Below are positions 60,713 to 64,000 of a stretch of 64,000 nt of DNA, piece after piece; positions within the stretch are counted from its first letter, which is position 1; the number at the start of each line of letters is the position of its first letter. Position numbers and translations under genes: made by a program. Source of the DNA: Gemmataceae bacterium (GTDB lineage Bacteria > Planctomycetota > Planctomycetia > Gemmatales > Gemmataceae); the NCBI GenBank assembly GCA_019748295.1, contig JAIEPT010000053.1, positions 1-64,000 on the forward strand, read 5' to 3'. The notes beneath the pieces are model-generated. The model saw only the letters and a program-made list of their open reading frames with translations. It was not told where the DNA came from and ran no database searches.

Positions 60713-61765
60713 TCACAGCAATGAGATGCGTTTGCCCGCCAGCATGCCGCAGGCGCCGTCGATGTCTTGGCCGCCGCTGTAACGGCGGACCACCGGCATG
60801 CCGAGTTCCGCGGTCAACGCGTCGCGGAATGTGTTCAGTTCTTCCTCGGTCGGCCTGCGGAAACCGCCAACCGAACCGTTGACGTCGATCAAATCCAAAA
60901 CGATCGGAAGCCCGCGCGTGAGTTCCGCGAGCTGGCGGGCATCTTCGGGTCGCGTGTTGACGCCGCCGAGCAGCGTCCAGGCGAGCACCATGCGTTTGCC
61001 GGTCGCTTCATAACGTTCGCGGAGCGCGGCCATCAACTCGGGCAACGGATGCGTGTGCTCGATCGGCAGCAGTTGCTTGCGCTTTTCGGAGTCGGCCGAC
61101 GTCAATGAAACAACAAGGCGATAGGGCCGGTGTTCCTCGGTGAAACGTCGGATCATCGGCACGACGCCGACGGTGGAGATCGTGATCGCTTTCGCATCGA
61201 TCGCCATGCCGCATGGTTCGCACAGGATCGCCGCCGCCCGCATCACCCGATCGTAGTTCAGGAACGGTTCCCCCATGCCCATGAAGACGACGCCGCGAAC
61301 GGGATGCTCGCTGTCTGCCTGGACTTGCAGCACCTGATCGACGATTTCCCACGGCTGCAGATTGCGCTGAAACCCGAGCTTCGCCGTCGCACAGAACGTA
61401 CATCCGAGGGCACAGCCCGCTTGCGAGCTGACGCAGACGATGTACTTGCGGTCGCCCGGCCTATGCATCAGCGGAATGCGAATGGCTTCGAACGGCTCCG
61501 GGCCATCCCCCTGGAAAAGGTACTTGGCGAAACCATCCGCGGGCGAAACGGATCGCTCGAGCAGTTTCAGACGCGGGAAGCGAGCTTGTCGCCTGACTTC
61601 GTCCAACACGCGGCGCGGCACTTCCGGAAGTTGCGCCGGCACATCGGGACTGCGGCGTTGAAAGATCGCCGCCTGCAATCGCCGGGCGAATTTCGGCGAA
61701 AGGCCGATGCCGCCGAATTGGGCGTGCAGTTCGTCCGACGTGCAATCCTTGAGCACAAGAGCCAT
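60713..61765 (-). CDS. rlmN: 23S rRNA adenine-C2 methyltransferase RlmN
   Basis: A 350-residue radical-SAM methyltransferase. CALGCTFCATAK holds the [4Fe-4S] ligands C118, C122 and C125. The methyl-carrying and mechanism cysteines correspond to C111 (CVSSQ) and C339 (GACGML). It also has the RlmN VVFMGMGEPFLNYD motif. It methylates A2503 in 23S rRNA and may also modify tRNA. The start at 61765 is chosen; 61774 is possible. A family G palindrome lies just upstream. Confidence 0.93.
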   Translation of the reverse strand: MALVLKDCTSDELHAQFGGIGLSPKFARRLQAAIFQRRSPDVPAQLPEVPRRVLDEVRRQARFPRLKLLERSVSPADGFAKYLFQGDGPEPFEAIRIPLMHRPGDRKYIVCVSSQAGCALGCTFCATAKLGFQRNLQPWEIVDQVLQVQADSEHPVRGVVFMGMGEPFLNYDRVMRAAAILCEPCGMAIDAKAITISTVGVVPMIRRFTEEHRPYRLVVSLTSADSEKRKQLLPIEHTHPLPELMAALRERYEATGKRMVLAWTLLGGVNTRPEDARQLAELTRGLPIVLDLIDVNGSVGGFRRPTEEELNTFRDALTAELGMPVVRRYSGGQDIDGACGMLAGKRISLL

Positions 61766-61780
61766 GCGATGCATTCTATG

Positions 61781-61872
61781 TAGCCCTCTCGCTCCGCGAG
61801 AGGTAAGCGGCAGCGAGCCATGCAACGGCAAGGCATCCATCCGCTATCCTCTCGCGGAGCGAGAGGGCTACC
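61781..61872. repeat. Palindromic repeat family G
   Basis: TAGCCCTCTCGCTCCGCGAG and its complement (ending GAGCGAGAGGGCTA) around an inner loop. Similar in style to the REP at 20608 but with a different core. It lies between rlmN and larB, both on the minus strand. Confidence 0.88.
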
Positions 61873-61876
61873 TTGG

Positions 61877-62632
61877 CTACGCCGTCCTTCGCGCGATCAG
61901 GGCGGCGACGTAGCCGGCTTTGAAACCGCTGTCGATGTTCACCACCACGACGTTCGCCGAACACGCATTGAGCATCGTCAGCAGCGGGGCCACGCCGTGG
62001 AACGCGGCCCCGTAGCCCACGCTCGTCGGCACCGCGATCACGGGACAATCGACCAGGCCGCCGACGACGCTTGGCAACGCCCCGTCCATGCCGGCGCAGA
62101 CGATGATCGCATCCGCGTTCACGAACTCCGCATGATGCCGCAACAGCCGATGGATGCCGGCCACGCCCACATCCGCGATCCGTTGCGTTTCGCAGCCGAG
62201 CGCCATCGCCGTCACCACGGCTTCCTGAGCCACGGGCAAATCGCTGGTCCCCGCAGTCAGCACGACGACGCGTCCCTTCGGCGGCGCGGGCGGCTTTACC
62301 GGCAACCAAAAGGTGCGGGCCAGCCGATCCTGTTGAGCGTTCGGAAATCGCTCCGCAAGGTGCGCCGCCTGTTCATCCGAGACTCGCGTGGCCAGGCAAT
62401 CCTGCCCCGCTTCGATGAGCCGACGGACGACGCCCTCTACCCACTCGGCCGTTTTTCCCTGGCTGAAGATCACCTCGGGAAAGCCGCAGCGGTCGCGGCG
62501 ATGGAGGTCCACATGAGCGAAGCCGAGGTCGGCGACGGCGGGAGCGTTCAGCTTCCCGAGAGCGGCGTCGATGGCCACCTTTCCCGCTTGCACTTGTTCC
62601 AGCAGTTCACGCAGATCGCCGGGTTCCAACAT
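61877..62632 (-). CDS. larB: Nickel-pincer cofactor carboxylase LarB
   Basis: A 251-residue LarB. The C-terminal half has the PurE-like AIR-carboxylase fold: VVVLTAGTSDLPVAQEAVVT, GVAGIHRLLRHHAEFVNADA and PVIAVPTSVGYGAAFHG. LarB carboxylates and hydrolyses nicotinic acid adenine dinucleotide, the first step to the nickel-pincer nucleotide of lactate racemase and relatives. LarC and LarE are not visible in the window. Confidence 0.9.
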   Translation of the reverse strand: MLEPGDLRELLEQVQAGKVAIDAALGKLNAPAVADLGFAHVDLHRRDRCGFPEVIFSQGKTAEWVEGVVRRLIEAGQDCLATRVSDEQAAHLAERFPNAQQDRLARTFWLPVKPPAPPKGRVVVLTAGTSDLPVAQEAVVTAMALGCETQRIADVGVAGIHRLLRHHAEFVNADAIIVCAGMDGALPSVVGGLVDCPVIAVPTSVGYGAAFHGVAPLLTMLNACSANVVVVNIDSGFKAGYVAALIARRTA

Positions 62633-62877
62633 GTTGATACCAGCCTGGGCGAAATAGGGGTTTGAGGCTTGCCCGTTTCGGACGGCAGCGGTTCGAATCT
62701 TGAGGAAAAATCGATTTCGCCGCCGAAGTTTTCAAGTTTCGGCTTTGCGCAACCGATTCATTCGATACAGCCGACATTCTATGAGGGCTATCGGCTCTCA
62801 GCTTTCGGCCGTCAGCGGCGATCCGTCGCTCGCTGGAGCCGGGTGCAGACAGACGAAAGCTAGTTGGGGAGGCGAGC
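62633..62877. other. Divergent gap without a gene
   Basis: No gene or clear palindrome. Contains promoter space for larB and the rightmost gene. A GGTTCGAATC at 62690 is not part of a tRNA. Confidence 0.4.
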
Positions 62878-64000
62878 ATGACGACGGCAGGCGCACTCTT
62901 GACGACGATCCTTGGGCTGACGCTCGGCCAGGCTCCGCAAACGCCCAACGACGTCTTCTTCACGAACCAGCGCAACCACTCCGTGCCGGTCAACGTCCCC
63001 GCTGCGGCGCGGGCCGAGATCCGCGAACTGCGCCTTTTCGCATCCCGCGATCAGGGCACCTCGTGGCAGCAAGTCGCAGTCATCGGACCGGACAAGAATG
63101 CCTTCGCCTTCTACGCGCCGACCGACGGCTCCTACTGGCTTCGCGTCGCCACCGTGAATCAAAAGAATCAGCAGCAACCGGAAAACCTCTACGAAGGACC
63201 GCCCAACATCAAGATGGCGATCGACAGCATGAAGCCGCTGATCCGACTCGGCTTGCCGACGCGTCAGGGGAATGACGTCGTCGTCTCGTGGGAATTGCAG
63301 GAAGATCATCCGGAATGGTCGACCTTTCAGATCGAATATCAAGCGAAGGATGCCGCGAATCCGTTTTGGACGAAGGTCAACGCGAACCCCGGTCTAACCG
63401 GAAACGCGCGATTCACTCCGCCCACGCAAGGTCCGGTCGTCGTGCGGCTGCAACTGCGCGATATGGCCGGCAACTCGCAAATCGCGTCCGCGGAATTGGG
63501 GGGCACCCAGGCCGCGGCCGCCGCGCCCATTCAGGGCGGGTTGATGTCCGCACAGTTCACGCCCAGCGCACCATCGCCGTTCCCGGCTCCACCGGCTCCG
63601 ATGGGATTGACCGGCAACGAGGCTTCGCCGAGCCTGAATGGCCCCGCGAATGCGACGCCCACGCCGGGCGGCAGTCTGCCTCTGCCTCCTGCTCCGAACG
63701 CTGGCGGATTGCCCGGCGCTCCGATGGTTGTGCAGACGCCGTTCGTCGAACCGAAAACCTTCCCGCCCGCGGCTCAGGCCGAGATCCCGCCGCCGCTGTC
63801 GCCTAAAGCGAATCCGCCGCTCCCTGCGTCGCAAAATCAGCCGCTTCCTCCCATCGCCCAGCCGAAGCCGCCGATCGCTCCGCCCGCGTTCGCCGAAGAC
63901 CCGCTGCCGCCGCGCGTGCCCAATCCAGGTCCGCCGCCGGGAGTCGTCGAGCCGGCCGAGGAAACCAAGATCATCGCCCGCACGGATGGCCCCGTTCAGA
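62878..64000 (+). CDS. Exported Pro-rich protein, partial at window end
   Basis: The open frame runs off the right edge, at least 374 residues. GGGAGG lies 5 bases before the ATG. A short signal-like N-terminus (MTTAGALLTTILGLTLG, then QAPQ) precedes a beta-sandwich-like domain (RLFASRDQGTSWQQVAVIG; DGSYWLRVATVNQKNQQQP; LQLRDMAGNSQIASAELG) to about residue 210, then a long low-complexity Pro/Ala/Gly region (SPFPAPPAPMGL; PLPPIAQPKPPIAPPAF). The first part has the look of a planctomycete domain that compares measured and expected physical terms. No family recognised. The C-terminus is not visible. Confidence 0.75.
   Translation, partial: MTTAGALLTTILGLTLGQAPQTPNDVFFTNQRNHSVPVNVPAAARAEIRELRLFASRDQGTSWQQVAVIGPDKNAFAFYAPTDGSYWLRVATVNQKNQQQPENLYEGPPNIKMAIDSMKPLIRLGLPTRQGNDVVVSWELQEDHPEWSTFQIEYQAKDAANPFWTKVNANPGLTGNARFTPPTQGPVVVRLQLRDMAGNSQIASAELGGTQAAAAAPIQGGLMSAQFTPSAPSPFPAPPAPMGLTGNEASPSLNGPANATPTPGGSLPLPPAPNAGGLPGAPMVVQTPFVEPKTFPPAAQAEIPPPLSPKANPPLPASQNQPLPPIAQPKPPIAPPAFAEDPLPPRVPNPGPPPGVVEPAEETKIIARTDGPVQ

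Noticed and set aside
62690-62699. GGTTCGAATC resembling a tRNA T-loop
   Set aside because: No matching acceptor stem, anticodon arm or CCA end is visible around it.

Overview
The window is GC-rich bacterial chromosome that most resembles a planctomycete, probably near the Gemmata group. That placement is inference. It rests on the planctomycete-type secreted cytochromes (a DUF1592-family protein paired with a DUF1552 protein, and two large dehydrogenase/cytochrome c fusions), a five-gene MoxR/von Willebrand operon with very large membrane proteins, lipid A genes lpxD and lpxI, a DUF4058 remnant, and many palindromic intergenic repeats. No rRNA, tRNA, CRISPR array, prophage or origin was recognised.

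Layout. 0-1.4 kb: the edge of a polymorphic-toxin locus, with a small possible immunity gene and a broken toxin tail (end of a pretoxin HINT module plus an RNase A-like domain). 1.8-13.7 kb: moxR, a DUF58 protein, two large BatA/VWA membrane proteins and a 1074-residue DUF4175-like protein, closed by a strong intrinsic terminator. 14.2-21.4 kb: an RluA-type pseudouridine synthase, a HEAT-repeat exported protein, the repair pair PdeM/Lhr-like helicase, a lipase, and a frameshifted REP-associated transposase between 30-bp inverted repeats. 21.4-31.2 kb: a large cytochrome/HEAT dehydrogenase, a thioesterase-glycosyltransferase-DedA run linked by 4-bp overlaps, a TPR protein, a FlgM-like protein and a methyltransferase. 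31.2-32.4 kb: gene remnants. 32.4-35.0 kb: feoB and its small cysteine-rich partner behind a Fur-box-like dyad. 35.2-45.8 kb: exported oxidative or carbohydrate proteins, with a DUF433/DUF5615 toxin-antitoxin pair between the DUF1592 and DUF1552 genes. 46-49.5 kb: DUF983, lpxI, lpxD and a ferredoxin:thioredoxin-reductase-like protein. 49.9-54.6 kb: a TolC-type protein, an outer-membrane barrel, and the peroxiredoxin AhpC/AhpD pair. 54.8-64 kb: two coupled coiled-coil membrane proteins, a HAD phosphatase, a GNAT enzyme, apt, hisI-hisG, rlmN, larB and a partial exported proline-rich protein.

At least seven distinct palindromic repeat families fill most spacers longer than about 100 bases. They sit between cotranscribed genes, between convergent genes, and in one case (dedA) inside the coding sequence. 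The repeat landscape and the layers of decayed genes (toxin tail, transposase, DUF4058, NTF2-like gene) are the most unusual aspects. The housekeeping genes look intact and are recognised with good confidence.
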